A stretch of 64,000 nucleotides of DNA from Flavobacteriaceae bacterium NBU2973 (lineage in GTDB: Bacteria; Bacteroidota; Bacteroidia; Flavobacteriales; Flavobacteriaceae), in assembly GCA_026162565.1 (NCBI GenBank), contig JAOEIQ010000002.1:186001-250000 (forward strand), read 5' to 3'. Under the pieces are notes generated by a model, which saw only the letters and a program-made list of their open reading frames with translations, ran no database searches and was not told where the DNA came from. The translations under genes and the position numbers were made by a program. This document shows positions 47,864-55,981 of the stretch, piece by piece; position 1 is the first letter of the stretch, and every line of letters begins with the position of its first letter.

Positions 47864-48421
47864 TTGGCAGAAGTTAATTATATCACACACCTCAACACCA
47901 TATTCCAACATTTTTTAGAAGACAATCGGTTAAATCCAACACATATAAGTTTGTATATGGCATTATTTCAGGTTTGGAATAGTACGCGATTTCCCGAAGA
48001 GTTTTTTGTAATACGAGATGAGGTAATGAAACAATCTAAAATTGGTTCTAAATCTACCTATCATCGTTGCTTAAAAGAGTTACATAAATATGGTTACATA
48101 AAATATGAACCTTCACACAATCCATATAGAGGTAGTAAAATTAAGTTAACCAAAAATTGGACAAGCTCTGGACAAGTACTGTACCAACACAGTCCCAAAA
48201 TTGAGACAACCACTGGACAAGCATTGGTACATATATATAAACATAATAAAACAGGAATAAACAATATAAACAGCTCAAACAAAAAATTTAAAAATTCAGA
48301 TAAAGAAGATTTTGAAAACCAAAGCAAACAAAAAAATGCCTGCACCGAGCGCAGTCGAGGTGTCCCAAATATGGACAACCTTAAGGTAAGTAATGACAAA
48401 GATTATAACGAACCCCTTTGA
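47864..48421 (+). CDS. Replication-initiator-like winged-helix protein
   Basis: 185 residues, predicted start TTG at 47864. The ATG at 47860 is in another frame. Residues 1-105 have a helix-turn-helix plus wing (HISLYMALFQVWNSTRF..., SKSTYHRCLKELHKYGYIKY) found in flavobacterial and Bacteroides element proteins next to DnaC-like ATPases. The C-terminal third is low complexity and contains a REP-like sequence (48343-48362) that has been read into the coding frame. Likely binds an element origin. Confidence 0.7.
   Translation: MAEVNYITHLNTIFQHFLEDNRLNPTHISLYMALFQVWNSTRFPEEFFVIRDEVMKQSKIGSKSTYHRCLKELHKYGYIKYEPSHNPYRGSKIKLTKNWTSSGQVLYQHSPKIETTTGQALVHIYKHNKTGINNINSSNKKFKNSDKEDFENQSKQKNACTERSRGVPNMDNLKVSNDKDYNEPL
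48343..48362. repeat. REP-like palindrome within the coding sequence
   Basis: CACCGAGCGCAGTCGAGGTG has CACC and GGTG ends. The pattern resembles the abundant flavobacterial repeat built around CGACTGCGCTC. It falls in frame near the end of the replication-initiator-like gene. Confidence 0.55.
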
Positions 48422-48422
48422 G

Positions 48423-48478
48423 CGTCGGATTCATAACCCGGAGGTGAATTTATATCGTCGGGCTCATAACCCGAAGGT
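48423..48478. repeat. Two tandem initiator-tRNA anticodon-arm-like repeats
   Basis: CGTCGGATTCATAACCCGG (48423-) and CGTCGGGCTCATAACCCGA (48456-) are 23-base units, 20 of 23 identical, with a 33-base period. The second has stem TCGGG/CCCGA and loop CTCATAA, as in tRNA-fMet. The first has a broken stem. They begin at the stop codon of the preceding gene. Confidence 0.7.
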
Positions 48479-48489
48479 TAAACGTAATT

Positions 48490-48518
48490 GTCTTCCTGAA
48501 CTTGATTCAGAATCTCAT
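48490..48518. repeat. REP-like intergenic element (GTC...GAATCTCAT type)
   Basis: A 29-base unit starting GTCTTCCTGAA, with CTGAA-CTTGA-TTCAG inside and AATCTCAT at its end. Shares end signature with 17886-17922. Confidence 0.5.
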
Positions 48519-48528
48519 AAATAAAAAA

Positions 48529-49191
48529 ATGAAAACCAAAACACCACATATAATTACTGAAAAAGGTATAGACTACCAATTAGGAGAATTAAACGATAAT
48601 TTCATAAAATATGATTTCGATAAAATTTTAGCCTATCTCAATGTAAAAGGAAAACTATTGTTCGGTGATAGGTTTAAAATTTACAATGAAGATGAGGTAA
48701 TACTTTACAAGTTGTGTATTTATTTCATTAAAGACTCTGAAGCTTGTAAAAAACAAAATATAGATATTGACAAAGGTATTCTACTAACTGGACCAGTAGG
48801 TTGCGGTAAAACAAGCCTAATGAAATTATTGCGCCATATAGTACCACATCATAAACCGTATAAAATCATTCCTTGTAGAAATACAGTATTTAGCTTTAAT
48901 CATTTGGGTTATAAAACGATTGAAGATTATGGCAATGATAAGTTCTATTGTTTCGATGATTTAGGTGTGGAACCATCTGGTCGTCACTATGGTAAAGACT
49001 GTAATGTAATGGGTGAAATCTTGTTATCTCGTTATGATTTATTTCTAAAGAACAAAATAAAAACCCATTGTACTACCAACCTTAATGCACAAGAATTAGA
49101 AGCAAGATATGGCAATCGAGTACGCTCTAGAATGCGTCAGTTATTTAATTTGATTGCTTTTGATAAAGAGAGTAAGGACAAAAGGAGCTAA
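48529..49191 (+). CDS. DnaC/IstB-like AAA+ ATPase
   Basis: 220 residues starting MKTKTPHIIT at 48529; the extra nine codons upstream (TTG start) seem unlikely. Walker A is GPVGCGKT (88-95) and Walker B CFDDLG (141-146). The arginine-finger end RVRSRMRQLFNLIAFD is present. DnaC-like helicase loaders accompany replication or transposition proteins. Here the neighbour is the winged-helix protein, so helicase loading at an element origin is the best guess. Confidence 0.85.
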   Translation: MKTKTPHIITEKGIDYQLGELNDNFIKYDFDKILAYLNVKGKLLFGDRFKIYNEDEVILYKLCIYFIKDSEACKKQNIDIDKGILLTGPVGCGKTSLMKLLRHIVPHHKPYKIIPCRNTVFSFNHLGYKTIEDYGNDKFYCFDDLGVEPSGRHYGKDCNVMGEILLSRYDLFLKNKIKTHCTTNLNAQELEARYGNRVRSRMRQLFNLIAFDKESKDKRS

Positions 49192-49257
49192 TCATTCTCA
49201 TTTGCAAAAAATCTTTATATATTTATTTGTCTCTTACTTAAAAACTCTTTTTAATTT

Positions 49258-52098
49258 ATGATTCACTGCCTAATAGACACTTGTAGCTTAATCAATCTTT
49301 TATCTAAAGAAGATAGTTTGTTGGATTTGGAAAATCTAAAGTTATGGCAAGAGAAAAATGAGTTGATGATATTACTACCTGAAACTGTAAAAGATGAGTG
49401 GAATCAACATAAAATCAAAGAAAAAGAAAAATACAGGCAAACTGTAAATACAAAATTTAGACATACTCGTGAAATATTAACGAACACTAGTTTAAGTATA
49501 CCATGGAGTTTTCGTGAAATGGTTTATGGTAAGATTGAGACAAAAATTAATGCGGTAGATGATTTACTTGAAAAAGCAAGTGAAATTCCAATAACTACTA
49601 CCGTTAAAGCTTTAATCCCTGATAGACAGCTTTTAAATAACGATAAAAGAAAAGCACCATTTCATAATAAAATTGATAGTGTAAAGGATGCTTATATAAT
49701 ATTTTCAACATTAGAATACCTTAAAGAGAAACAAGCTAATAAATTACTTTTTATTTCAGAGAATAAAAATGATTTTGGTAATCCACAAAACAAAGACAGG
49801 GAGATTCATCCTGACATCTCAAATGATTATCCGTTTATTCAAATCGATTATTATTCAGATATTTTTTTCGCTATAAATGAATACAAAAAAGAAATGCCTG
49901 TTTTACAAGTGTCACAGCCACATGCAATTAAAGATAATGAAGAGGCGTTAAATCAATATAGTAACAAAGGGAAGATTTCTATTGATAAAACCGAACCACT
50001 ACTTAATCAATTATATTATTATTTAAAAATAAGATTCGAAGAGATTAAAATTTTACCATCTTATCTTTTTATAAGATATTATCCTTTTGAAAATGGAGCT
50101 ACATGTTATAGAAATGATTTTGCATTAAGAAATATTAATCCAGAATTGTTGGAAGTACTTAAATCATTTGAAATAATTGATAGAAAATTAATAAACAATT
50201 TTAAATCGAGAAATGATTATAATAAAGCGTCTTTCATTTTAAATACGTTAAGCAGAAATCATATTTTTTACTTGCATGGTAAAAAGCGTGAAGACTTTAG
50301 GGATATTCGTGTTCATAGTAAACAACAAAAACTTAATTTGATTGATAAATATATTCAGTTCAAATTTATTGAAGTTTACACGGAATTAGATAAAGAACAT
50401 TTGTTTAATACAGTAGATGAAAACCTAAAAGCAGGATATTTTTATTACAAAATAGGAGATTTAATAAAATCTAAAGATTGTTTTTTAGAGGCTAGAGAAT
50501 TGGCTCTGAAGGAAAAACAGGAAGTAACACAATTAATCTGTAATCATAATTTACATCATTTAGCTAGGTCAATTGAATTTAGATATTGGAAGCTAGAAAA
50601 TAAAAATTCTATTGTAAAAAAACTGAAGAATATTGATAACCGTCAAACTAAAGTATCAGCACATAACTTAAAGATTAAAGATTTAATTGTTGACAATTCC
50701 TTCTTTACAAACGCACAAATTAAATTACAAACACTCAAAGAAGAAATAGTTGATACGTATCAAGGCTATTTAAGAGGGTCGAGGAGTTCAAATAATTTTG
50801 ATTGGGAAATCTTTTACCAATACGCAACATTGCATCAGTTCTTGAGTAAAAACTATATAGTTTATGAACATTATTCGGATTATGATGATGTAATTAATAG
50901 TTTGGGAGAGTCTGTGTTTGCATCGTTTGCAATAAAGAATGGAATGAATAAAATTAATCATTTAGATGATTATACTTTGTTACATTTTGTTCATTATGCA
51001 AAAACAAAAGATTTAGAAAAGTTTTACAAAAGGTATCATTTGTCGAAGCTCAATTATTTGAAATCTGAAGACGAAGGAGAGGATATCGTAAATCTGTTCC
51101 TTAATTTTATATCTAACAACATTAATGAATTAAAGACTTTGTTAAAACAACAACCAGAACAGGTTAGTGACAAATTTTGGAATGATTACAATAGGTATTT
51201 TACCAACTTACTTTTTTTATGTAGTATTCTAAAACTTGAAAAGGGAATAGTAAAACGTTTATCTGTTGCTTTGATTGAATTTTTGGATAAAAATTTAAGT
51301 TGGTTGTGTCACAAATCAAATGAAAATAGTAAATATATCTATCACTTTTTTATACGACAGCAAGAGTTTATTAGACCAGGAATTATTAAAAGGGTATTAT
51401 TCCTTTCGTATAAGCATAAAGATTTTTTTTCGGAATATTTAAATTCAGAGCTTGTTGATTCATGTTTAGAATTAAAACGAAAAATTAAAGTTACAGATAT
51501 TCAACTATTAAAAAAGATTATTCCTAGTATTCAAAATAGAATTTTTGAAGATGGAAAATTGAATTATTATAATGTCGTAACCCATATTTATCCTCTTCTC
51601 AACTCTAATCAAAAAAAGATTTTTTCTGATTTTTATCTAAAGATTCTAGAGGATAAATTCAACTATTATCTCTTTTATATACTAGTTGTTTACGATGTCT
51701 TTGATATTAATGAAAGTGATTTTTTGAATAAATATATAAATAGTATTGACTTAAAAAACGATGTAGAACATAGAAGTAGGGGCCTTTTAGAAAAACCAAC
51801 GTTTAAACGTTACAATAAAATAGATAGTTTGCTAAATATGTGGTTTAAATACGATTTTGATTTAGAAGACCCAAGAGTATCAAAATTTAAAAAAATTAAT
51901 GACTATTATAATTGGCTATTGGATTTAGAAGGATTTGATTATGATAAGTTTGATATTGATTGGCTAAATGAGTTTGGTACAAGATTTTATTATGCTCATT
52001 TCAGAAAATCTACTACACTTAAAAGCAAAATTAAAAGCATTTTAAATGAAGATTTTGATATTAAGTTGAAGAAGGTTTATTGTGACATCTATAATTAA
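49258..52098 (+). CDS. Large PIN-domain protein with TPR-like C-terminal region
   Basis: 946 residues. The first 180 are a DUF4935-type PIN nuclease: D7 in LIDTCSLIN, E47 in PETVKDEW, D140/D144 in KIDSVKDAYIIF, and D172 in SENKNDF are the expected metal-binding acids. Residues about 380-430 have a TPR-like unit (AGYFYYKIGDLIKSKDCFLEA), and the rest is long, helical and unassigned. The architecture, nuclease N-terminus plus long helical sensor, resembles SIR2- or other effector-TPR defence proteins. No antitoxin-sized gene is beside it. RNA cleavage upon phage sensing is inferred. Confidence 0.75.
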   Translation: MIHCLIDTCSLINLLSKEDSLLDLENLKLWQEKNELMILLPETVKDEWNQHKIKEKEKYRQTVNTKFRHTREILTNTSLSIPWSFREMVYGKIETKINAVDDLLEKASEIPITTTVKALIPDRQLLNNDKRKAPFHNKIDSVKDAYIIFSTLEYLKEKQANKLLFISENKNDFGNPQNKDREIHPDISNDYPFIQIDYYSDIFFAINEYKKEMPVLQVSQPHAIKDNEEALNQYSNKGKISIDKTEPLLNQLYYYLKIRFEEIKILPSYLFIRYYPFENGATCYRNDFALRNINPELLEVLKSFEIIDRKLINNFKSRNDYNKASFILNTLSRNHIFYLHGKKREDFRDIRVHSKQQKLNLIDKYIQFKFIEVYTELDKEHLFNTVDENLKAGYFYYKIGDLIKSKDCFLEARELALKEKQEVTQLICNHNLHHLARSIEFRYWKLENKNSIVKKLKNIDNRQTKVSAHNLKIKDLIVDNSFFTNAQIKLQTLKEEIVDTYQGYLRGSRSSNNFDWEIFYQYATLHQFLSKNYIVYEHYSDYDDVINSLGESVFASFAIKNGMNKINHLDDYTLLHFVHYAKTKDLEKFYKRYHLSKLNYLKSEDEGEDIVNLFLNFISNNINELKTLLKQQPEQVSDKFWNDYNRYFTNLLFLCSILKLEKGIVKRLSVALIEFLDKNLSWLCHKSNENSKYIYHFFIRQQEFIRPGIIKRVLFLSYKHKDFFSEYLNSELVDSCLELKRKIKVTDIQLLKKIIPSIQNRIFEDGKLNYYNVVTHIYPLLNSNQKKIFSDFYLKILEDKFNYYLFYILVVYDVFDINESDFLNKYINSIDLKNDVEHRSRGLLEKPTFKRYNKIDSLLNMWFKYDFDLEDPRVSKFKKINDYYNWLLDLEGFDYDKFDIDWLNEFGTRFYYAHFRKSTTLKSKIKSILNEDFDIKLKKVYCDIYN

Positions 52099-52397
52099 AT
52101 CCCACACAAACCAAAATCCAGTTTGTTGCCATAGCAAAAAGTCTCTGTCTTTTGGTTTATTCCGCTCGCCATCGCTTCACCAAAGCTATGTTACATAATA
52201 CAAGTTATAGTAGCAAAACACTGTTTGTAGGTTTTGCTACGCAAGTTTTAATTGTTTCGTAGCTATAACTGGTATTATGTAAAATATCAGCTAGCCTTTG
52301 CGTCAAAATAGAACTTCAAATAATATTTAGTACCTTTATAGGAACTTCCTTTAAGACATATTAATTAGCATAAGTAATTATATTAATTTAAATCAAT
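52099..52397. other. Non-coding region with structured inverted repeat
   Basis: 299 bases upstream of the MBL-fold gene. 20-base arms TTACATAATACAAGTTATAG (52191-52210) and their complement (52263-52282, one mismatch) enclose GTAGCAAAAC / GTTTTGCTAC (52210-52219, 52231-52240). Partial pairing CAAAGCTA / TAGCCTTTG extends outside to about 52181 and 52300. It may be a MITE or recombination site. The end TACCTTTA near 52350 is a one-mismatch -7 box. Confidence 0.65.
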
Positions 52398-53702
52398 ATG
52401 ATCAAGAGGTATTTAGGCCATAAAACTAAACGATTTTCTTTTCACAATGGCCAAGAAGAAACAAGCTATGTAGCAATATTTGGAGATGAATTTGAACTCG
52501 ATCCTGCTCAAAATAATACAACGTCTAAATTTCGAGATGCTGTATATAGAGGAAGACAAGGAAAAATAAGGTCTAACACTACATTTCTCAATCATAAAGA
52601 ACTGGAGTTTTATTTCCTTGATATAGGCCAGAGAGATGCAGCTTTCATTACCACACCTAACGACACTAAATTATTAGTAGATGGAGGACTTTATGATAGA
52701 GCTCTAGGATTTCTAATATGGAAATATAGATTAGACCAACCAAATAACAGCGTTACTATAGACCATCTTTTTTTAAGTCATGCAGATGGGGATCATGTAC
52801 AAGGGCTTATTCCTTTACTACAACACCCTCGAATTACTGTGTCTAATATTTATCATAATGGTATTGCACTCTATGAAAGTGGTCACAATGAAGAATTGGG
52901 TACTGTAAATAATAATAAGTTAACAACATTACATGACTCTATTAATGAATTGGATAATGCTAATCTTAAAGACGATTATCAAGATTGGGTAAATGCTGTA
53001 AAAGCATCTGGAGCTAATTATAAACGATTAGATGCTAGTGATGGTTTTATTGATGTAGGAGACAATAGTCTTAAATTCGAAATTTTAGGGCCAATATTAA
53101 ATTCAGATGGTACCTTAAATTGGTTTAAGAACAAATCTCATACTATTAATGGGCATTCTTTAATTTTCAGGATCGATTATAATCACGTAAGAAGCTTCTT
53201 TTCTGGAGATCTTAATATTGAAGGTAGTAAACACATTTTAGATGTTCCAGGTAACCAATTAAAAGTTAATGCCCATATTTTTAAAGCACCTCACCACGGT
53301 AGTCATGAGTTTTCACAAGAATTATTATATGCTATAAATCCAATGGTATCTGTGATATCATCAGGAGAGGTTCCAGATCATGGGCATCCTAGAGCAATAT
53401 TTTTAGGAGGATTGGGTAGAGCAGGACGTGGTTCTGAACCTCTTATATTTTCAACAGAGTTATCAGCTTTATTTGTCGATGCTGGTGATCCAGAATCGGT
53501 TGACCATGCAGATAATACTGATACGACCATGGAGGGATTGGACTTTTCAAATTCTTCAGCTAATCGAGAGGCTAGACAAAGATTTAAAAAGCTTTTATCT
53601 GGTATAATTAATGTTCGAACAAATGGAGAAAGAATATACTCATTTAGAAGGGTGCAAATGGGATATCAATGGGAAAGTTACAATCAAAAGTTTTCAAATT
53701 AA
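52398..53702 (+). CDS. ComEC/Rec2-like metallo-beta-lactamase-fold hydrolase
   Basis: 434 residues, soluble. The metal motif is LSHADGDHVQGL (H128, D130, D132, H133), later HHGSHEFSQEL and SSGEVPDHGHP. GQRDAAFITTPNDTKLLVDGG precedes it. This is the DUF4131-free ComEC C-terminal MBL domain without the membrane channel. An N-terminal 60-residue extension lacks matches. Free-standing MBL proteins of this kind occur beside defence genes, and a nuclease or phosphodiesterase role is possible. It stands alone between two repeat-rich regions. Confidence 0.82.
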   Translation: MIKRYLGHKTKRFSFHNGQEETSYVAIFGDEFELDPAQNNTTSKFRDAVYRGRQGKIRSNTTFLNHKELEFYFLDIGQRDAAFITTPNDTKLLVDGGLYDRALGFLIWKYRLDQPNNSVTIDHLFLSHADGDHVQGLIPLLQHPRITVSNIYHNGIALYESGHNEELGTVNNNKLTTLHDSINELDNANLKDDYQDWVNAVKASGANYKRLDASDGFIDVGDNSLKFEILGPILNSDGTLNWFKNKSHTINGHSLIFRIDYNHVRSFFSGDLNIEGSKHILDVPGNQLKVNAHIFKAPHHGSHEFSQELLYAINPMVSVISSGEVPDHGHPRAIFLGGLGRAGRGSEPLIFSTELSALFVDAGDPESVDHADNTDTTMEGLDFSNSSANREARQRFKKLLSGIINVRTNGERIYSFRRVQMGYQWESYNQKFSN

Positions 53703-54002
53703 CTTGCCGTACATGTTGTAGATAAGTTATATACAGGGACTGAAAATCCTTGTGCCTCTTTTCCCCACCACCCTTTCAACGGTGTAGCCTACAGCAATTA
53801 GTAATGTTTTCCAAGTACTTGCGGTAGGTAAAAGGCTAAAGCGTCTGTTTAGAAGGCAGTCGGTCATAGCTTTCACCAACCTCTGCACCGCGCATAAAAA
53901 AAGAGCATTATACTAAATGCCCTTTATTTATCTTTTCAACCGCTTCAACATTAATAATTACTTCCGCCTACGACACTTTGCCCCAAGAAAAGAAAAAAGT
54001 AA
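53703..54002. other. Repeat-like non-coding region after the MBL gene
   Basis: 300 bases without a convincing gene. AGGGA-CTGAAAA-TCCTT (53735-53751) is a perfect tRNA-Phe-like anticodon arm. On the minus strand a 46-codon ORF (53727-53867, MTDCLLNRRFSLLPTAST...) resembles translated repeat sequence that I recall from flavobacterial accessory regions, not a protein. The terminator of the YegP-like gene lies at 53895-53925. Confidence 0.5.
53895..53925 (-). terminator. Terminator downstream of the YegP-like gene
   Basis: On the minus strand AAAGGGCATT, 6 bases, AATGCTCTTT and a T-run (one mismatch in a 10-bp stem). It is about 80 bases past the stop codon of the YegP-like gene. Confidence 0.75.
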
Positions 54003-54329
54003 CTACACTTCTTCAACAGGTGCTTTAGGTGCGTTTGTTTTAACAGAATCGATGCCATTTTCCATTCCAGAAGAACTTTCATACATCTCACTAGTACCAA
54101 TAACTTGCCCATTACTAGCCTTAAGATTAAAATAATGCTTGCCGTTACTTGAAGTTTTTCGTTTAAATCTACTATCTATTTGCGAATTAGTTCTAACAGA
54201 CTCGATACCATTCATACAATTGGCTTTAGTGGTGTATCCCTCACTAGCTAATATTTTTTGACCATTACTTGCTTTTAATCTGAAACGATATTCTGATTTA
54301 GCGTCTTGATATACTTCGAATTTTCCCAT
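54003..54329 (-). CDS. YegP-like DUF1508 protein
   Basis: 108 residues with two DUF1508 repeats: FEVYQDAKSEYRFRLKASNGQ... and HYFNLKASNGQVIGTSEMY. These small proteins are of unknown function and often appear with stress or element genes. The C-terminal SVKTNAPKAPVEEV extension is unstructured. It is downstream of the lysis-like cassette but separated from it by a terminator. Confidence 0.9.
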   Translation of the reverse strand: MGKFEVYQDAKSEYRFRLKASNGQKILASEGYTTKANCMNGIESVRTNSQIDSRFKRKTSSNGKHYFNLKASNGQVIGTSEMYESSSGMENGIDSVKTNAPKAPVEEV

Positions 54330-54364
54330 AATAATATTTGATATGTTTTGTATCTAAATATACT

Positions 54365-54393
54365 AAAAAAAAGTGCTTCAAATGAAGCACTTT
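54365..54393 (-). terminator. Terminator of the 261-residue/DUF5675/membrane-protein cassette
   Basis: On the minus strand AAAGTGCTTCA-TT-TGAAGCACTTT followed by a T-run. An 11-bp perfect stem 3 bases past the end of the last small gene. Confidence 0.92.
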
Positions 54394-54396
54394 AGA

Positions 54397-54579
54397 TTAT
54401 GGTTTTCCTCTTTTCCGAATCCTCTTATGAATACACTTAACTAAAATTGAAACTATGTAACTAACGACAGCCCCAACAATTGCCAAAACAACGGTAGTAA
54501 TTAAATCTTCAACACCAATATTCACAATTGATGAAAAAAAAGTACCACCAATAATGGCAGATTTAGTGTTGCTATCCAT
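54397..54579 (-). CDS. Small membrane protein, one predicted helix (holin-like size)
   Basis: 60 residues starting MDSNTKSAIIGG at 54579. A start 8 codons upstream is possible. A long hydrophobic segment (IVNIGVEDLITTVVLAIVGAVVSYIVSILVKC) ends in a strongly basic tail HKRIRKRGKP. It overlaps the end of the upstream membrane-protein gene by 8 bases. Size, single or double helix and basic tail are holin-like, but this is a weak inference. Confidence 0.7.
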   Translation of the reverse strand: MDSNTKSAIIGGTFFSSIVNIGVEDLITTVVLAIVGAVVSYIVSILVKCIHKRIRKRGKP

Positions 54580-54811
54580 CGTTGGCTGTATTGTCGTCTG
54601 CATTTTCCTCGTCTTTAATTACAGCTTGACTTACTGCGGTGGCCACAGTTCCCGCAACTGTTATATAAGTTGCAATTTTCACAACCAAAACAGGCATCGC
54701 AACTGGTGCAGCAATAATAGCACCACCTGCAGTAGCTAAAGCAATACCAATGTTGCGTAAAGTTCTAAAGAATTTAGGAGTTGGTTTTTTATATCGTTCT
54801 ACAATGTTCAT
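54572..54811 (-). CDS. Small membrane protein, second of the cassette
   Basis: 79 residues. A basic N-terminus (MNIVERYKKPTPKFFRTLRN) precedes two hydrophobic stretches (GIALATAGGAIIAAPVAMPVL and IATYITVAGTVATAVSQAVI) and an acidic tail. Glycine-alanine-rich helices as in holins or pore-forming peptides. It overlaps the DUF5675 gene by 23 bases, showing tight coupling. Confidence 0.7.
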   Translation of the reverse strand: MNIVERYKKPTPKFFRTLRNIGIALATAGGAIIAAPVAMPVLVVKIATYITVAGTVATAVSQAVIKDEENADDNTANDG

Positions 54812-55211
54812 AATTTTGTGATTTAATAGTTAATAAAATGGTTTCTTTTCTATCTTTAGCTTGATACACCAAAGACAATAGTTTTTGCATAGCATTTTTA
54901 GAGTAAATGCCTTTGCCTATACCACTCAAATAAGTTACTGGAGCAATACACCCTTGAAGCTCTTTTAAGGCATCATTTGCAGGATGAAACAGAATGTAAC
55001 TTCTGCCTTTTACAGCTTTTAAAATCAAGTGATATTTAAACCGTTTTGAAAAACGTGGTTCAACTTCATACTGTCCTTCAGGAATGCAAGACACATTTCG
55101 CTTGTTATTTTTCCAGGGTAATTCTATGGTATGGCAAAGGAATGTTTCAGAGCTAAAGAGAGTACCATTGGTACCCTCTTTAAAATACGCTCTGTAAAGT
55201 GTCAATTCCAT
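54789..55211 (-). CDS. DUF5675 protein, possible L,D-transpeptidase-like fold
   Basis: 140 residues. ELTLYRAYFKEGTNGTLF and CIPEGQYEVEPRFS start the domain. LFHPANDALKELQGCIAP near residues 75-91 places H76 and C88 in a spacing reminiscent of the YkuD His...Gly-Cys pair. That similarity is my reading and not a database result. If real, the protein would act on peptidoglycan. It lies between the 261-residue gene (2-base gap) and two membrane proteins, the layout of a lysis cassette. Confidence 0.7.
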   Translation of the reverse strand: MELTLYRAYFKEGTNGTLFSSETFLCHTIELPWKNNKRNVSCIPEGQYEVEPRFSKRFKYHLILKAVKGRSYILFHPANDALKELQGCIAPVTYLSGIGKGIYSKNAMQKLLSLVYQAKDRKETILLTIKSQNYEHCRTI

Positions 55212-55213
55212 AA

Positions 55214-55969
55214 TTATGGAGTATCTACAGTCACAACAGCTAAAGCGTTGTAAGCACCGTTTTTAAGCGCGTACATTTGTCCGTTTACCTCTTGATAAAA
55301 CTCAATGCCTAACACTTGCACAACAGGCAATGTTGAGTTAGCTGTTAAAGCTGCTGTCAAATCAATTGGAGCAGTATCGACAGCAGTATAAGGCAGAATT
55401 GCCGTTTCGTCATTTTCAAACGTTGAGGTTTCATTGGCGAAATCCAATTCTGTAGCACCCATAACCACTTTAAAGTGAGTTGTTCCTGCAGGAGCTGCAA
55501 TTCTAACAACAGGAGAAAAGGCTGTTAAACTTAAAGTTGCCTCACCAGAAACTCTGTCAAAAGCCTTGGTAAATGCCGCAAATAAGGTTGAGCCTAACTT
55601 ACCATTCAAATTGAATTCAAAGTTTTCCAATAAGCTTAAATCACCATCTTGTAAGGTTCTTAAACCTCTTATATTTGTCGTGTCGGTTTTGGTAATCGCT
55701 ACAAGCGTTTTGGTTAATCGAGAAACTACACGTTTGTCTTTTGCATTTTGCAAAAGCACACGAATCGCATTTCTCAATAGTTTACCACCTTTACCAGCAC
55801 GTCCAAATTCAGAGCCATTTTCACGTGTTCTCTGAAACGCAGGATCATTTGCAATACGATTTGCATCCACGCCACCTTTTTCACGTGCAAGGTGTCCATC
55901 AGAAGTTTTGTAAAAGAAAATACCACCGATAGTTCCTTTTAGTTTAATAATTCCAGTTTGCTTTGCCAT
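55214..55969 (-). CDS. Conserved 251-residue protein of unknown function (MAKQTGIIKLKGTIGG type)
   Basis: I start it at the ATG at 55969 (MAKQTGIIKLKGTIGGIFFY); a longer form from 55999 reads through a dyad and is less likely. N-terminal beta turns (KLKGTIGG.FFYKTSDGHLAR) and a basic helical region are followed by a beta-rich, Thr/Ala-rich second half. I recall similar N-termini in Bacteroidota proteins of unknown role beside DUF5675 genes. It has no signal peptide and could be structural. It heads the cassette. Confidence 0.65.
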   Translation of the reverse strand: MAKQTGIIKLKGTIGGIFFYKTSDGHLAREKGGVDANRIANDPAFQRTRENGSEFGRAGKGGKLLRNAIRVLLQNAKDKRVVSRLTKTLVAITKTDTTNIRGLRTLQDGDLSLLENFEFNLNGKLGSTLFAAFTKAFDRVSGEATLSLTAFSPVVRIAAPAGTTHFKVVMGATELDFANETSTFENDETAILPYTAVDTAPIDLTAALTANSTLPVVQVLGIEFYQEVNGQMYALKNGAYNALAVVTVDTP

Positions 55970-55981
55970 AATAATTCGTTT

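Noticed and set aside
52181-52300. Integron attC site
   Set aside because: The core ends CTATAAC and GTTATAG do not match RYYYAAC / GTTRRRY, and no integron integrase is in the window.
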